The notes: generated by a model not told the origin, from the sequence alone. A stretch of DNA of 64,000 nt from Nocardia seriolae NBRC 15557 (GCF_007990715.1 NZ_BJWY01000016.1:24743-88742); one strand, 5' to 3'; counted from the first letter of the stretch, positions 9,780-18,689 are shown. Numbers and translations are program-made.

Positions 9780-10364
9780 CTAGTGCTGGCCAATTACACT
9801 GTGCGACAGGGTGATAAGCGACACATCGTCTGTAAGTTCGTGTGGGGTAAGTGAATTGGATCGATCCGCTACCCACCCCCGGATATCCGCCCAGTCGCGC
9901 AGATCGCCGAATCGGCGGCCGCCCCGCAGGAAATAGCGGATCTGCGCACGGACCGGCAGGTGCTTGCGGTGGTAGCGCCCGGCGAAGTGACGATAATCCT
10001 CGGCCCCCAGGGCATCCCGCAACATGGCGATCCGCTTGGGTACCGCCGCGCCGAAGACGCGCCACGGCCTGTTCCGATCGCCCGCCGACAGGCCGACGCC
10101 GAACAGCCGGACATCGCGCTCGACGAGCGAGTCCAGCTGCTGATACGCGTAGATGACCAGCGGTGGCATGAAGTCGCCGTGGTACACGGCGCTGCCGAGC
10201 ACCACCGTGTCGAAGCCGGACAGATCCGGTTTGCGCTGCACCGAGGACACCTCGACGTCGAAACCACGGCTCGTCAGTTCCGCGCCGATGAATTCCGCGA
10301 TCTCCGCGGTACTCCCGCGGCCGCTCGCGTACACGACCGCGATGCTGTGCTTGTCCGACTCCAC
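9780..10364 (-). CDS. Flavodoxin-domain protein (HemG-like)
   Basis: The 194-residue protein begins with IAVVYASGRGSTAEIAEFI, the FMN phosphate-binding loop of flavodoxins. FDTVVLGSAVYHGDFMPP corresponds to the second flavin loop and resembles flavodoxin-type protoporphyrinogen oxidases. The C-terminal half is basic (YHRKHLPVRAQIRYF). The GTG at 10364 places the flavin loop at the N-terminus as expected; a TTG at 10430 would add 22 residues. It sits directly upstream of the PAS gene on the same strand, suggesting an operon. Confidence 0.75.
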   Translation of the reverse strand: MESDKHSIAVVYASGRGSTAEIAEFIGAELTSRGFDVEVSSVQRKPDLSGFDTVVLGSAVYHGDFMPPLVIYAYQQLDSLVERDVRLFGVGLSAGDRNRPWRVFGAAVPKRIAMLRDALGAEDYRHFAGRYHRKHLPVRAQIRYFLRGGRRFGDLRDWADIRGWVADRSNSLTPHELTDDVSLITLSHSVIGQH

Positions 10365-10707
10365 CCGGACAGCCTCGTCGGCCGCCGGAAATCCGGTCAG
10401 AGTATTCGGCCCTCTCGCCGCGGTGACCAAGGTCAGTTCGGCCCGGGCGCAGGTGTCGCGGTCGAGCGGAAATGCCCGAAGCCCGGGACCTGCGGTTGCT
10501 GGACCCGGGCTTCGAGGCGTCGGCAGAGAGTTGCGGAGACTTTCTCCGCGCGGTCACGGTCGTTTCGATCCCGGCCGACGCGAGTAGGACATCGGCACCG
10601 TATGCGGTAACCGCCGGGTGTGAACAGACCGGTGGCCGGATCGGTGACCGACGGCCCGCCGACCGAGGGCCAAGGTCCCGGGGGCGGCGTGCGGACCGGT
10701 GATCGGG
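10365..10707. other. Intergenic stretch, 343 bases
   Basis: No convincing gene is seen on either strand. It holds the 3-prime flank of the monooxygenase gene, the inverted repeat at 10477-10514 and the promoter region of the flavodoxin gene. Confidence 0.6.
10477..10514. terminator. Inverted repeat, 11-bp perfect stem
   Basis: CGAAGCCCGGG and CCCGGGCTTCG pair perfectly around a 16-base loop. It lies about 195 bases after the monooxygenase stop and 113 bases before the flavodoxin start, all on the minus strand, so it fits a terminator separating them; an operator is the alternative. Confidence 0.55.
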
Positions 10708-12252
10708 TCAGGAGCTGCTGGACGGCAGGGGCGAGACCTGTTGCGGGGCAGTCTTATCGATGCGGCGGCTGCCATTGCCGCTGTGCACCGCCGGGCGTGG
10801 GCGGCCGAAGGTCAGGATGCCGTCCTCCAGCGGTGTCCGGCGCAGCAGGGCGCGGTCGCGGAAGTAGCTGTTGACGAGCTGCCACGGGCCGCGGGTGCCC
10901 TGCCGGGGCATGACGGCGTCGCCGCGCCGAACGTAGCCGGAGGACAGGACGTCTCCCATCAGCGAGTGGTCGGATCGGTCGGCTGCGGTCGCGGTGGCGA
11001 CCACGGTCGTGTAGTCGTGGGCCCGCATGTGGTTGAGGATGTGGCAGAAGAACTCCGCGGCCAGGTCGGCCTTGAGCGTGCACGAGGCATTGGTGTAGCC
11101 GAGCACCACCATCGCATTGGGCACGCCGTCGAGCAGAGTTCCCTTGTAGAGCACCTTTTCGCGGGTGTTCACCGGTTGGCTGTCCACGGTCACGCTCGCG
11201 CCGCCGAGCATCTGCACGGTCAGGCCGGTCGCGGTGATCACGATGTCGGCGGGCAGCTCCCGGCCCGACGCCAGGCGGATGCCGGTCTCGGTGAAGGTTT
11301 CGATGCGGTCGGTGACGATCTCGGCCTTGCCGCCGCGCAGCGCCCTGAACAGGTCGCCGTTCGGGACGACGCACAGGCGCTGATCCCACGGGTCGTAGTC
11401 GGGGGTGAAGTTGCGCATGTCGATCTTGCCGACCTGCCGGTGCACCGCGCCGAGCACCAGCTTGCGCACCAGCTCGGGGTAGCGCCGGGAGAGCCGGTAG
11501 CTGGCCTGCTGCAGCACGATATTGCGGGCCCGGCTGGCTCGATAGGCCAGTGTGGCAGGCAGTTTCAGCTTGCGCATGACCACCGCGACCGGATCGTCGG
11601 CGGGCAGTGAGGCGATGTAGGTGGGGGAGCGCTGCAACATGGTGATGTGCGCGGTGTCCTCGCACATGGCCGGGACCAGGGTGATGGCGGTCGCGCCGCT
11701 GCCGATCACCACGACCCGCTTGCCGCGGTAGTCGAGGTCCTCGGGCCAGTGCTGCGGGTGCACGATGCGGCCGCGGAAGTCGTGTTCGCCGGGGAATTCC
11801 GGGCGGTAGCCGTGGTCGTAGTCGTAGTAGCCGGTGCAGCCGACGAGGAAGTCGGCGGTGTAGGTCTCGGTGTGGCCGGTCTGCTCGTCGAGGGCGGTGA
11901 CGGTCCAGATGTGGTCGCGGCTGGACCAGTTCGCGGTGACGACCTTGCGGCCGAATCGAATGTGCTCTGTCACGCCGTGTTCGGTGGCCGCGTCCTCGAT
12001 GTAGCGGCGGATGTGCGGGCCGTCCGCGAGCACCTTGGTGCCGGGCCAGGGGCGGAAATTGTAGGCGAAGGTGCACACGTCCGAGTCGGAGCGGATACCC
12101 GGGTAGCGGAACAGATCCCAGGTGCCGCCGATGGCGGTGCGGCGCTCCAGGATCAGGTAGCTGCGGCCGGTTCGCTCGCGGGTGAGGTGGCAGGCCATGC
12201 CGATGCCGGAGAGGCCTGCTCCGATGATCAGTACATCGACGTGCCGCGTCAT
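10708..12252 (-). CDS. EthA-like flavin monooxygenase (Baeyer-Villiger type)
   Basis: The 514-residue FAD/NADPH monooxygenase closely follows the mycobacterial EthA layout: FAD motif IIGAGLSGIGM, GGTWDLFRYPGIRSDSD, the FxGxxxHxxxWP-like stretch FRGRIVHPQHWP, NADPH motif VVVIGSGATAITLVP, MLQRSPTYIAS and NPWDQRLCVVPNGD-like DPWDQRLCVVPNGD. Such enzymes oxidise ketones and thioamides such as ethionamide. The ATG at 12252 is chosen because the protein then begins just before the FAD strand. It is divergent from a diiron oxygenase gene across a 159-base promoter region. Confidence 0.9.
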   Translation of the reverse strand: MTRHVDVLIIGAGLSGIGMACHLTRERTGRSYLILERRTAIGGTWDLFRYPGIRSDSDVCTFAYNFRPWPGTKVLADGPHIRRYIEDAATEHGVTEHIRFGRKVVTANWSSRDHIWTVTALDEQTGHTETYTADFLVGCTGYYDYDHGYRPEFPGEHDFRGRIVHPQHWPEDLDYRGKRVVVIGSGATAITLVPAMCEDTAHITMLQRSPTYIASLPADDPVAVVMRKLKLPATLAYRASRARNIVLQQASYRLSRRYPELVRKLVLGAVHRQVGKIDMRNFTPDYDPWDQRLCVVPNGDLFRALRGGKAEIVTDRIETFTETGIRLASGRELPADIVITATGLTVQMLGGASVTVDSQPVNTREKVLYKGTLLDGVPNAMVVLGYTNASCTLKADLAAEFFCHILNHMRAHDYTTVVATATAADRSDHSLMGDVLSSGYVRRGDAVMPRQGTRGPWQLVNSYFRDRALLRRTPLEDGILTFGRPRPAVHSGNGSRRIDKTAPQQVSPLPSSSS

Positions 12253-12310
12253 TGAGGTCTCATTTCGTCGGTCGTGCCCGGTGTTCGCTGCGCGGGTGAA
12301 CAGAAGGTAT

Positions 12311-12337
12311 CTGTGAATAGCAGTCACGTATAGTGAC
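12311..12337. promoter_or_regulatory. Divergent promoter/operator of monooxygenase and diiron genes
   Basis: A copy of the 14-mer CTGTGAATAGCAGT (12311-12324, also at 2681-2694) overlaps a perfect inverted repeat GTCAC-GTATA-GTGAC (12323-12337). TATAGT at 12329-12334 looks like a -10 element reading toward the diiron gene. A repressor bound here could control both genes. Confidence 0.5.
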
Positions 12338-12411
12338 CAATGGCCCTATTCCCGGGGCCTCGTCGCGACGCAGCCTTACGGACGTATCCACTTCGCAGAG
12401 AGGTCGTGACA

Positions 12412-13446
12412 ATGACGTCCGTAGCAACCACACCGACGTCCGCGGTAACCACATCCGATGCGGACCCGCTGGTCGCCGAGGCGCAGGAATACGCGGGCAA
12501 GCTCCTGCTGCTCTCGGAGGGCTCGGTGCACAAGCACTTCGACCCGTTCGTCGACATCGATTGGGACAACCCCGATTTCGATCCCGACGCCGACCCGCAG
12601 CGCTGGATCCTGCCCGAATCCGCGGATCCGCTCGGCCGCCACCCCTGGTACCTCGCCCTGCCCGAGGAGCGCAAGATCGCCATCGGTAAGTACCGGCAGG
12701 CCAATATCGCCAAGGTCGGTTTGCAGTTCGAATCCATCCTGATCAGCGGCATGCAACAGCACGTCTTCGGCCTGCCGAACGGCTCACCCGAATTCCGCTA
12801 CTGCTCCCACGAGATGATCGAGGAGCGCTACCACACCCTCATGTTCCAGGAGATGGTCAACCGCGTCGGCGTCGACGTCCCCGGAATGGGGCCGCTGGTA
12901 CGCCAACTGCGCTACCTCGGCGTGCCGGTCGCGATCGCGTTCCCGAGCCTGTTCTTCATGGCCGTGCTGGCGGGTGAGGAGCCCATCGACCACATCCAGA
13001 AGGATGTGCTGCGCTCCGGCGAGGACGTGCACCCGATCATGCGGGGTGTGATGGCCATTCACATCGCGGAGGAGGCGCGCCACATCTCCTTCGCGCACGA
13101 GTTCCTCAAACATCATGTGCCGCAGCGGAAGCCGGTGAGCCGGGCAGCGCTGTCGATCGCCATGCCGATCGTCATGTGGATCCTGGGCCGTTCCATCGCG
13201 ACGCCGCCCAAGGCGTTCTTCACCGAATTCGACATCCCCGACGAGGTGCGCAATGAGCTGTTCTACGGTTCGAAGGAGGCCCGCCAGGTCTTCAGCGACT
13301 ACTTCATCGACGTCCGTGCGCTCGCCGCCGAGCTCGGGCTGATGAATCCGGTCGCCGAGCGCGTCTGGAAGCTGCTGCGCATCGACGGCCCGGCCAGCCG
13401 CTACCGGTCGGCCCCGAACCGCACCATCCAGCCCGAAATCATCTGA
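12412..13446 (+). CDS. AurF-like diiron oxygenase
   Basis: The 344-residue protein belongs to the p-aminobenzoate N-oxygenase AurF/diiron family. Iron ligands are visible in EMIEERYHTLMFQEM (about residue 135) and IAEEARHISFAHEF (about 225), the two ExxH-type helices. Members oxidise amines or act in lipid metabolism; the substrate here is unknown. ATG at 12412 is selected by GAGAGG about 10 bases upstream. A longer frame from 12340 would run through the promoter. It converges on the ATP-grasp gene. Confidence 0.82.
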   Translation: MTSVATTPTSAVTTSDADPLVAEAQEYAGKLLLLSEGSVHKHFDPFVDIDWDNPDFDPDADPQRWILPESADPLGRHPWYLALPEERKIAIGKYRQANIAKVGLQFESILISGMQQHVFGLPNGSPEFRYCSHEMIEERYHTLMFQEMVNRVGVDVPGMGPLVRQLRYLGVPVAIAFPSLFFMAVLAGEEPIDHIQKDVLRSGEDVHPIMRGVMAIHIAEEARHISFAHEFLKHHVPQRKPVSRAALSIAMPIVMWILGRSIATPPKAFFTEFDIPDEVRNELFYGSKEARQVFSDYFIDVRALAAELGLMNPVAERVWKLLRIDGPASRYRSAPNRTIQPEII

Positions 13447-13459
13447 CGGACAGCGTGTT

Positions 13460-14236
13460 TCACCACACCTCCGCGCGAGCGAGGGCCTCGGCCTCCATCG
13501 CGGCGATGAAGTCGGCGACGTCGGAACCGTAGATGCCCCAGCTGTTCACGCCCCCGAGCTCGACCAGCCTGAGTGCGCCGTCGGGCCCGACGCCGACATC
13601 GACGGTGACCATCGTGGGACCGTGGGCGAGCAGCCGCGCCGCCGCGGTCTCCGCGAAGTCGCGCACGCGATCGGGCACGGGTAGGTAGGGCTCGTTCGGA
13701 TACGAGCTCCCGCAGACGAATCCGCCGTCGCGGCAGAAGCAGCGGTACTCGCGCTCGAACGTCACCACCTCGGACACGACAACGAGCTCGTCCCGGTACT
13801 GATCGTAAGTCTCGAGCCAGCTCCCCAGCTCCGAAATCGCATGGACCCCTGCGGGAAACAGCTTGAAGTTCGTATCGCTGCGCAGAAAAACCTGATCACC
13901 GCCGAACATTCGCCGCAGCGGCAGACCTGGCACCGCCGAGAACGGCACCAGCACGGCGATACGACCGAGGAGATCGTAGACATGCCGGTAATAGAACGAA
14001 CACCGCAGCACCGAATATTCATCGAAGACCGCCTCACCGAGCCGCCCCGCCCGCCGCAACCGCCCCATCGTCGGCATAGTCCCATACCCCACAACCGCCC
14101 GCCCCTCTTCGACAACGGGCCAGCGCCCCAACATCGCATCGTGCGCATCGACAACCAAAGCATCCTCGAGCGCGCCCGCGACGACAGCGGACCCTGGGAA
14201 TTCCTCATGAAGATCGATAAGCCACTGCGGTCGCAT
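13460..14236 (-). CDS. ATP-grasp domain protein (DUF4343-like)
   Basis: The 258-residue protein has an ATP-grasp core: FLRSDTNFKLFPAG and the central strands carry nucleotide-binding lysine/arginine, VVSEVVTFEREYRCFC is the adenine-binding hinge, and VTVDVGVGPDG plus RLVELGGVNSWG carry the metal-binding acidic residues and asparagine. Similar proteins are annotated as ATP-grasp domain-containing or DUF4343. Substrates are unknown. ATG at 14236 (MRPQWLIDLHEE) is preferred over an upstream GTG at 14281, though neither has a clear ribosome site. Confidence 0.72.
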   Translation of the reverse strand: MRPQWLIDLHEEFPGSAVVAGALEDALVVDAHDAMLGRWPVVEEGRAVVGYGTMPTMGRLRRAGRLGEAVFDEYSVLRCSFYYRHVYDLLGRIAVLVPFSAVPGLPLRRMFGGDQVFLRSDTNFKLFPAGVHAISELGSWLETYDQYRDELVVVSEVVTFEREYRCFCRDGGFVCGSSYPNEPYLPVPDRVRDFAETAAARLLAHGPTMVTVDVGVGPDGALRLVELGGVNSWGIYGSDVADFIAAMEAEALARAEVW

Positions 14237-14311
14237 GCCGCGATGAAACCACAGAGCGGGACGGGACCACCGCGCGACCACTGAAAGGTGAGTGCGTTGA
14301 TCCGGTTGGCC

Positions 14312-14845
14312 CTATTCGGCCCCCGACGGCTGCGGACCTCGGGGTAGGTCACGTTCGAAGATCACATTCATCGGAGAGAATCCGTGCGCCCGGAAGAAGT
14401 CGTGAGCAGCGGTATTGAACTGCCAGGCGTCGAGACGCAGCCCCGACGCCTTCAGCTCACGAGCCGCCGCAGCCGCCGCGTCGATCAGCCGGCCGCCGAT
14501 GCCGTTGCGCCGTGCGCTCGGCGAGACGGCGAGGTGATGAATGTACAGAATCGACAACTCCTGCCTGAACGCATCCGCCTCCCGACGACGATGCTCGGCC
14601 AGCAGGTATCCGACCGCCTCCGGCCCGATCGAGGCGAGCAGAACATGCATCCCATCGACCATCTGGGATCTGAAGAACTCTCGCAGCGCACTGAGATCCA
14701 CTGCCCGGAAGACATCGGGCCTGTCATCGACATGCAGTTGATGGAGTGCCATGCCCAGCCCAGCCAGCGCATCGACATCCCGCGGTCGCGCCGGCCGGAT
14801 CTCGATTTCCCCCGTTACCCCCCCGCTCCGCCGATGTCCGGCCAT
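14312..14845 (-). CDS. GNAT-family N-acetyltransferase
   Basis: The 177-residue protein has the GNAT fold. The acetyl-CoA loop is LAVSPSARRNGIGGRLI (about residues 105-121, matching the V-x-x-x-x-R-x-x-G-[IL]-G pattern) and the C-terminal strand has DAWQFNTAAHDFFRAHGF, typical for these enzymes. The amine substrate is unknown. The ATG at 14845 is the first that keeps the N-terminal strand EIEIRPARPRD; no clear ribosome site is present. It lies 75 bases upstream of the ATP-grasp gene on the same strand, so the two may be co-transcribed. Confidence 0.82.
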   Translation of the reverse strand: MAGHRRSGGVTGEIEIRPARPRDVDALAGLGMALHQLHVDDRPDVFRAVDLSALREFFRSQMVDGMHVLLASIGPEAVGYLLAEHRRREADAFRQELSILYIHHLAVSPSARRNGIGGRLIDAAAAAARELKASGLRLDAWQFNTAAHDFFRAHGFSPMNVIFERDLPRGPQPSGAE

Positions 14846-15139
14846 GGAACAAGACAACCAGAAGCGCATGGCTCCCGCCCACACCTTTTCGCGGCATGTG
14901 CCGATCCCAAAACCCGCCGGCCCCTGACCACTCGTGCGATACCCCCGCCGCAGCCCCCCACAACCAACAGCCGTTCCTCATCGTCGAGTGGCACAATCCT
15001 GGGGCTTTCGTCCGATTTCATCACGAATTTTGTGCCACTCGGCGCTCGGTGGGTGGGGGAGTCCACCGGTTTCGGATCGATTCCGCCTGTTGGTGTTCGG
15101 CCGAGTTACGCTGGAGAGTTTGGTTAGTGGTTCCGGATG

Positions 15140-15554
15140 TTATAGGGGCTGGGGACATTCCAGGTTGTGCACGAGGACGCTGAGGCCGCGGGTGGATAGG
15201 CGGGCGTGGATGAGGGGTTCGGTTTGGTTCCAGGTTCCGCCTGCCAGTCCGCAACCGATTCGTGGCAGTCCCTATCGAGGCGTTTGATGGCGTTGCGAAT
15301 TCGGCGAGTTTCTTCAGGGTCTGGTCGACGGCCTCATAGCGGATCGGCGGTTTGCCAGCGGTCGGTCGGATGCGGTGTTGGCCGATCATGTTGGCTACGT
15401 GGAGATTCGGTGCGACCTGGACGAACTGTGCCGCGCCCAGGCCGAAGTCGTTGGACTCGCGCTGCTGGTACCAGTCCCGGTAGGCGCGTTCGGGTTGCGG
15501 CCGTCGTGCTGAGAGGGCGAGGACGAAACCTTTGCCCATCTCGGTCAGGCTCAT
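15140..15554 (-). pseudogene. Macro-domain protein remnant, frameshifted and N-terminally truncated
   Basis: Frame one, from ATG 15554 behind GGGAGG, encodes GKGFVLALSARRPQPE, NDFGLGAAQFVQV and ANMIGQHRIRP, the middle of a macro (ADP-ribose-binding) domain. Near 15280 the match jumps frame: RIGCGLAGGTW and TEPLIHARLSTRGLSVLV, the conserved C-terminal half, continue in another frame and end at TAA 15140-15142. Four bases stand where three are expected, so a one-base insertion (or two-base loss) explains it. The first strand with the ligand loop is also missing. If unshifted, the first frame would run to 15021. Confidence 0.72.
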
Positions 15555-15857
15555 GGTGTCCTCCCGCGCCGAACGTAGACGCGGGCACCGACATCATCCG
15601 CTGCCCGATACAACCGGTACGCCACGCGGCTGGTGCGGATGTTGGTGCGTGCGGACTGTGGCAAGATCATCCGGCCTGATCGCGCGCTATTGCAGCGGAT
15701 TCGGCCTACTTGCCCTGTGCGGCGGCGGAAAGTGTGCGATCAGGCCGGTATTCGGAACTCGGCTGTTGCGGATGCTTCTGTGCCGCAGCTTTTCTTGGCC
15801 GTTTCGGGTGCGCCGACTCAGCAGCGCCCGCAGCGGGATCGAAGCAACCCGCCGTGA
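15555..15857. other. Gene-free stretch, about 300 bases
   Basis: Several short frames overlap here but none has convincing composition or a ribosome site. One short frame contains CGKIIRPD, faintly like a zinc-ribbon knuckle, which is not enough for a call. No repeats or hairpins stand out. Confidence 0.4.
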
Positions 15858-16160
15858 TCAGTTCGCCTGCACCGTGTGTTTCCTGATCGTGTCTTCGATT
15901 GGTTGGCCGGAGGTGGTGGGGTGGGAGGGGGCGGTGCCGTCGAAGATGGTGTCGAGGATGTCGGCGGCGTCGAGGGTGCTGCGGTAGGAGTGGGCGCGGG
16001 CGCTGAGGATGACGGAGTGCAGGATGATCGCGTAGATGCGGGACCGGGGGACGGTCGGGTGCCAGCCGTGTCGTTCGCGATCGCGCAGTGCGGATTCCAC
16101 GGCTTCGAGGACGTCGACGATCACCTGGATTTCGATCTGATCGGGCTCATCGGAGGGCAT
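15858..16160 (-). CDS. Small hypothetical protein, second gene of a two-gene unit
   Basis: The 100-residue acidic protein is not assigned. It looks helical (IQVIVDVLEAVESALRDRERHG, then IYAIILHSVILSARAHSYRS) and ends in a polar tail. Its ATG overlaps the stop region of the upstream 75-residue gene by 14 bases, so they are translationally linked. The unit is divergent from an XRE-DUF5753 regulator; actinobacterial regulators of this type often control small linked proteins. Confidence 0.6.
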   Translation of the reverse strand: MPSDEPDQIEIQVIVDVLEAVESALRDRERHGWHPTVPRSRIYAIILHSVILSARAHSYRSTLDAADILDTIFDGTAPSHPTTSGQPIEDTIRKHTVQAN

Positions 16161-16374
16161 GGCGGCCTCCGAGAAACAGTGTGCCGCAACCGAACATCGC
16201 GGTTCGCAACAGCGTGAACAAGGACTTGCGCGTCCTCGTTGCCGGTTTGGCCAGGCGCAATTGGATGGCCTGAAGTGCTTGTGCGGCGGTCAATTCGTCG
16301 GTCGCGGTCTCCCGCTTCTCGCGCTCTAGTCGGTCGATGATCGCCTGCACCGACCACTGGTTGCCGCTGGACAT
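16147..16374 (-). CDS. Small hypothetical protein, first gene of a two-gene unit
   Basis: The 75-residue protein has an amphipathic N-terminal helix (VQAIIDRLEREKRETATDEL) and a basic C-terminus with a short hydrophobic end (FTLLRTAMFGCGTLFLGG). ATG 16374 follows AGAGAGG by 8 bases, a good ribosome site that settles this start. Longer frames reading in from 16731 are shadows of the XRE gene. No family is recognised. Confidence 0.6.
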   Translation of the reverse strand: MSSGNQWSVQAIIDRLEREKRETATDELTAAQALQAIQLRLAKPATRTRKSLFTLLRTAMFGCGTLFLGGRHALR

Positions 16375-16552
16375 AGCGTCTGCCTCTCTGGCGTTGCCGT
16401 GGTCCCAGCACACCACCGGCACTCTGCTGGAACCAGCAAATCCGGACGTTCCTGACTGATTGGTCCAAACTGCCAGGGCGAGTTTCTCTTCGGCGTATCG
16501 TCTATTCCGCGATGGCGTGTGTTTCCGTTCCGATAATGCGGAGGGCGCCGAC

Positions 16553-17443
16553 ATGACCAGCGACGACGAACCATCGACCCTGCCTCGGCGGCAGTTGGGG
16601 CGGTTTCTGCGCGAGGCTCGGGACAACCGTGGACTTGCGATGGACAAGGCGGCGCAGCTGGCGGAATTGAGCAAGACCGGCCTGCATCGCATCGAGACCG
16701 GCGGGGTGAAGAAGCTGCGGCTGCGCGACATTCGAGCACTGTGTGAGATTTACGAAGTTACCCCGGCAGACACCGACCGCGCCGTGGAGCTGGCCAAGCA
16801 AGCCCAGACCGCGTCGTGGTACACCGCTTTCGCGGGTCTCTATGGCGACGCCACATTCAACATGTACGTCGGGTTGGCCGCCTCCGCGAGCCGATTGTCG
16901 GCCTACCATGAGATCATGCTCGGGCTGGTGCAGACTGCCGACTATGCTCGTGCGCTGATCAGCGGGTATTACGACGTCAGCAGTCACGATGAGATCGAAC
17001 GCCGGGTCGAGCTGCGACTCGAGCGGCAGACGATCATCACGCGCAAGGCCGCTCCGGTGAAACTCGAACTGCTGCTTCACGAGTCGGCGCTGCACCGCGT
17101 GTTCGGAGGCCACCGTGTGATGGCGGCACAGTTGCGGCATCTGGCGGAAATCGGAAAGCTGCCCAATGTTTCGCTGCGCGTCCAGCCATTCAGCAGCGGT
17201 TGCAGCAGGGGTCTCCTGCACGGCCCATTCGTGATCCTCGAGTTCGGTGACGACGCCAAGGGACGCCCGATCGAGCCGCCGCTCGTGTATCTCGAGGGTG
17301 CCGGACGGCCGGACTTCTACATGGAGAACGCCGATGACGTGCGGCGCTACCATGAAATCGCTTCGGCCATCCGGAATACGGCCTTGACCGAGACACGGAC
17401 GCGAGACCTGATACGGCAGGTAGCAAGGAGTTACGCGGCATGA
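16553..17443 (+). CDS. XRE-family regulator with DUF5753 domain
   Basis: An N-terminal helix-turn-helix (LGRFLREARDNRGLAMDKAA, then LSKTGLHRIETG, about residues 13-50) is followed by the DUF5753 domain typical of actinobacterial Scr1-type regulators (EIMLGLVQTADYARALI, ELLLHESALHRVFGG, VSLRVQPFSSG). Such proteins bind DNA and usually pair with a small DUF397 partner, which follows here in an ATGA overlap. ATG 16553 is set by GGAGGG 10 bases upstream. Divergent from the two small genes at 15858-16374. Confidence 0.88.
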   Translation: MTSDDEPSTLPRRQLGRFLREARDNRGLAMDKAAQLAELSKTGLHRIETGGVKKLRLRDIRALCEIYEVTPADTDRAVELAKQAQTASWYTAFAGLYGDATFNMYVGLAASASRLSAYHEIMLGLVQTADYARALISGYYDVSSHDEIERRVELRLERQTIITRKAAPVKLELLLHESALHRVFGGHRVMAAQLRHLAEIGKLPNVSLRVQPFSSGCSRGLLHGPFVILEFGDDAKGRPIEPPLVYLEGAGRPDFYMENADDVRRYHEIASAIRNTALTETRTRDLIRQVARSYAA

Positions 17444-17649
17444 AGATCGACTTGTCCGGGGCGCGGTGGTTCAAGAGCAGCCGCAGCAGCGGTCAGACCG
17501 ACTGCGTCGAGGTGGCCTGGCTTGCGGGGGATTCGGTCGGCGTACGCGACTCCAAGAATCCGACCGGGCCCGCGCTGGTCTTCGCTCCCGGCGAGTGGGA
17601 CGCGTTCGCCGCCGGAGTCGCCGCCGGTGTATTCGATAGGTTCCGGTAG
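17440..17649 (+). CDS. DUF397 protein
   Basis: The 69-residue protein shows the complete DUF397 signature: WFKSSRSSGQTDCVEVAW, then VGVRDSKNPTGPALVF and a final EWDAFAAGV helix. DUF397 proteins act with DUF5753 regulators; in some Streptomyces pairs the small protein antagonises the regulator. ATG overlaps the regulator stop (ATGA), so the two are co-translated. A strong hairpin terminator follows 29 bases after the stop. Confidence 0.92.
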   Translation: MKIDLSGARWFKSSRSSGQTDCVEVAWLAGDSVGVRDSKNPTGPALVFAPGEWDAFAAGVAAGVFDRFR

Positions 17650-17677
17650 GGGGCAAAGGCTTTCGGTTCGGAAATGC

Positions 17678-17715
17678 GAGTGTGGCCCGGAACCTGTTGG
17701 TTCCGGGCCACACTC
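17678..17715. terminator. Strong hairpin after the DUF397 gene
   Basis: A perfect 17-bp stem (GAGTGTGGCCCGGAACC and its complement) closes a TGTT tetraloop. It separates the DUF397 gene from the convergent allantoin operon and can act in both directions. Confidence 0.9.
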
Positions 17716-17768
17716 GGGTTGCTGGTGGGGCGGGATGATTTCGTGCGATCAGCCCGGCTGCCAGCGGG

Positions 17769-18689
17769 TTACGGGGCCGGGTGGACGGTGCACCAGTGTT
17801 CGGCGATGTCGATTCGGCGGGCGAGCCAGACCTTTTCGTGGGACTGGACGTAGTCCAGGAAACGTTCCAGGGACTTGGCGCGGGCGGGCTTGCCGATGAT
17901 GCGGCAGTGCAGGCCCACCGAGAGCATCTTGGGGGCACCGGCGGCGCCTTCGGCGTAGAGGACGTCGAAGGCGTCCTTGAGGTAGGAGAAGAACTCCTCG
18001 CCGTTGGCGAAGCCGGCGGGGGAGGAGAAGCGCATGTCGTTGGTTTCCAACGTGTACGGGAGGACCAGTTGGTTCTGGTCGCCGACCTTGACCCAGTAGG
18101 GGAGGTCGTCGCCGTAGGAGTCGGAGTCGTAGACGAAGCCGCCGTGTTCCACGACCAGGTCGCGGGTGTTGGGGGAGTCGCGGCCGGTGTACCAGCCCTT
18201 CGGTGCTTCGCCGAAGAGCTTGGTGATGATGCGGACGGCCTCTTCCATGTGGGCGCGCTCGGTCTCCTTGTCCACCAGTTGGTAGGTGAACCAGCGCAGG
18301 CCGTGGGAGCAGATGTCGTAGCCGAGGCGCTTGAACGCCGCTACGGCTTCGGGGTTGCGTTCCAGGGCCCGCGCCACGCCGAAGATGGTGAGCGGGATGT
18401 CGCGCTGCTCGAACAGTCGCAGCACTCGCCAGAGTCCGGCTCGGGAGCCGTACTCGTACATGGTTTCCACGCTCTGGTGGCGGTTCGGGAAGGCCGCGCC
18501 CGGAACGATGTCGGGGGTGAGGAACGCCTCGGAGCCCTCGTCGCCGTCGAGCGGGTTGTTCTCGCCGCCCTCTTCGTAATTGAGCACGAAGTTGACGGCG
18601 ATGTTCGCATCACCGGGCCAGTGCGGGTGCGGCGGGTTGGGGCCGTAGCCGACCATGTCCCGCGGGTAGTTCAGGTCGAAATCGCTCAT
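17769..18689 (-). CDS. puuE: PuuE-type allantoinase (polysaccharide deacetylase family)
   Basis: Predicted to hydrolyse allantoin to allantoate. The 306-residue protein is of the PuuE class, unrelated to metal amidohydrolase allantoinases: MSDFDLNYPRDMVGYGPNPPHPHWPG at the start (shown here as split motifs NYPRDMVGYG and PHPHWPG), VNFVLNYEEGGE, YEYGSRAGLWRVLRLFE, FGVARALERNP, DICSHGLRW and GWYTGRDSPNTR. ATG 18689 follows GGAGG by 1-5 bases past GC; the longer frame from 18758 encodes a low-complexity SERSERE stretch made by a genomic repeat. Last gene of the allantoin operon. Confidence 0.88.
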   Translation of the reverse strand: MSDFDLNYPRDMVGYGPNPPHPHWPGDANIAVNFVLNYEEGGENNPLDGDEGSEAFLTPDIVPGAAFPNRHQSVETMYEYGSRAGLWRVLRLFEQRDIPLTIFGVARALERNPEAVAAFKRLGYDICSHGLRWFTYQLVDKETERAHMEEAVRIITKLFGEAPKGWYTGRDSPNTRDLVVEHGGFVYDSDSYGDDLPYWVKVGDQNQLVLPYTLETNDMRFSSPAGFANGEEFFSYLKDAFDVLYAEGAAGAPKMLSVGLHCRIIGKPARAKSLERFLDYVQSHEKVWLARRIDIAEHWCTVHPAP

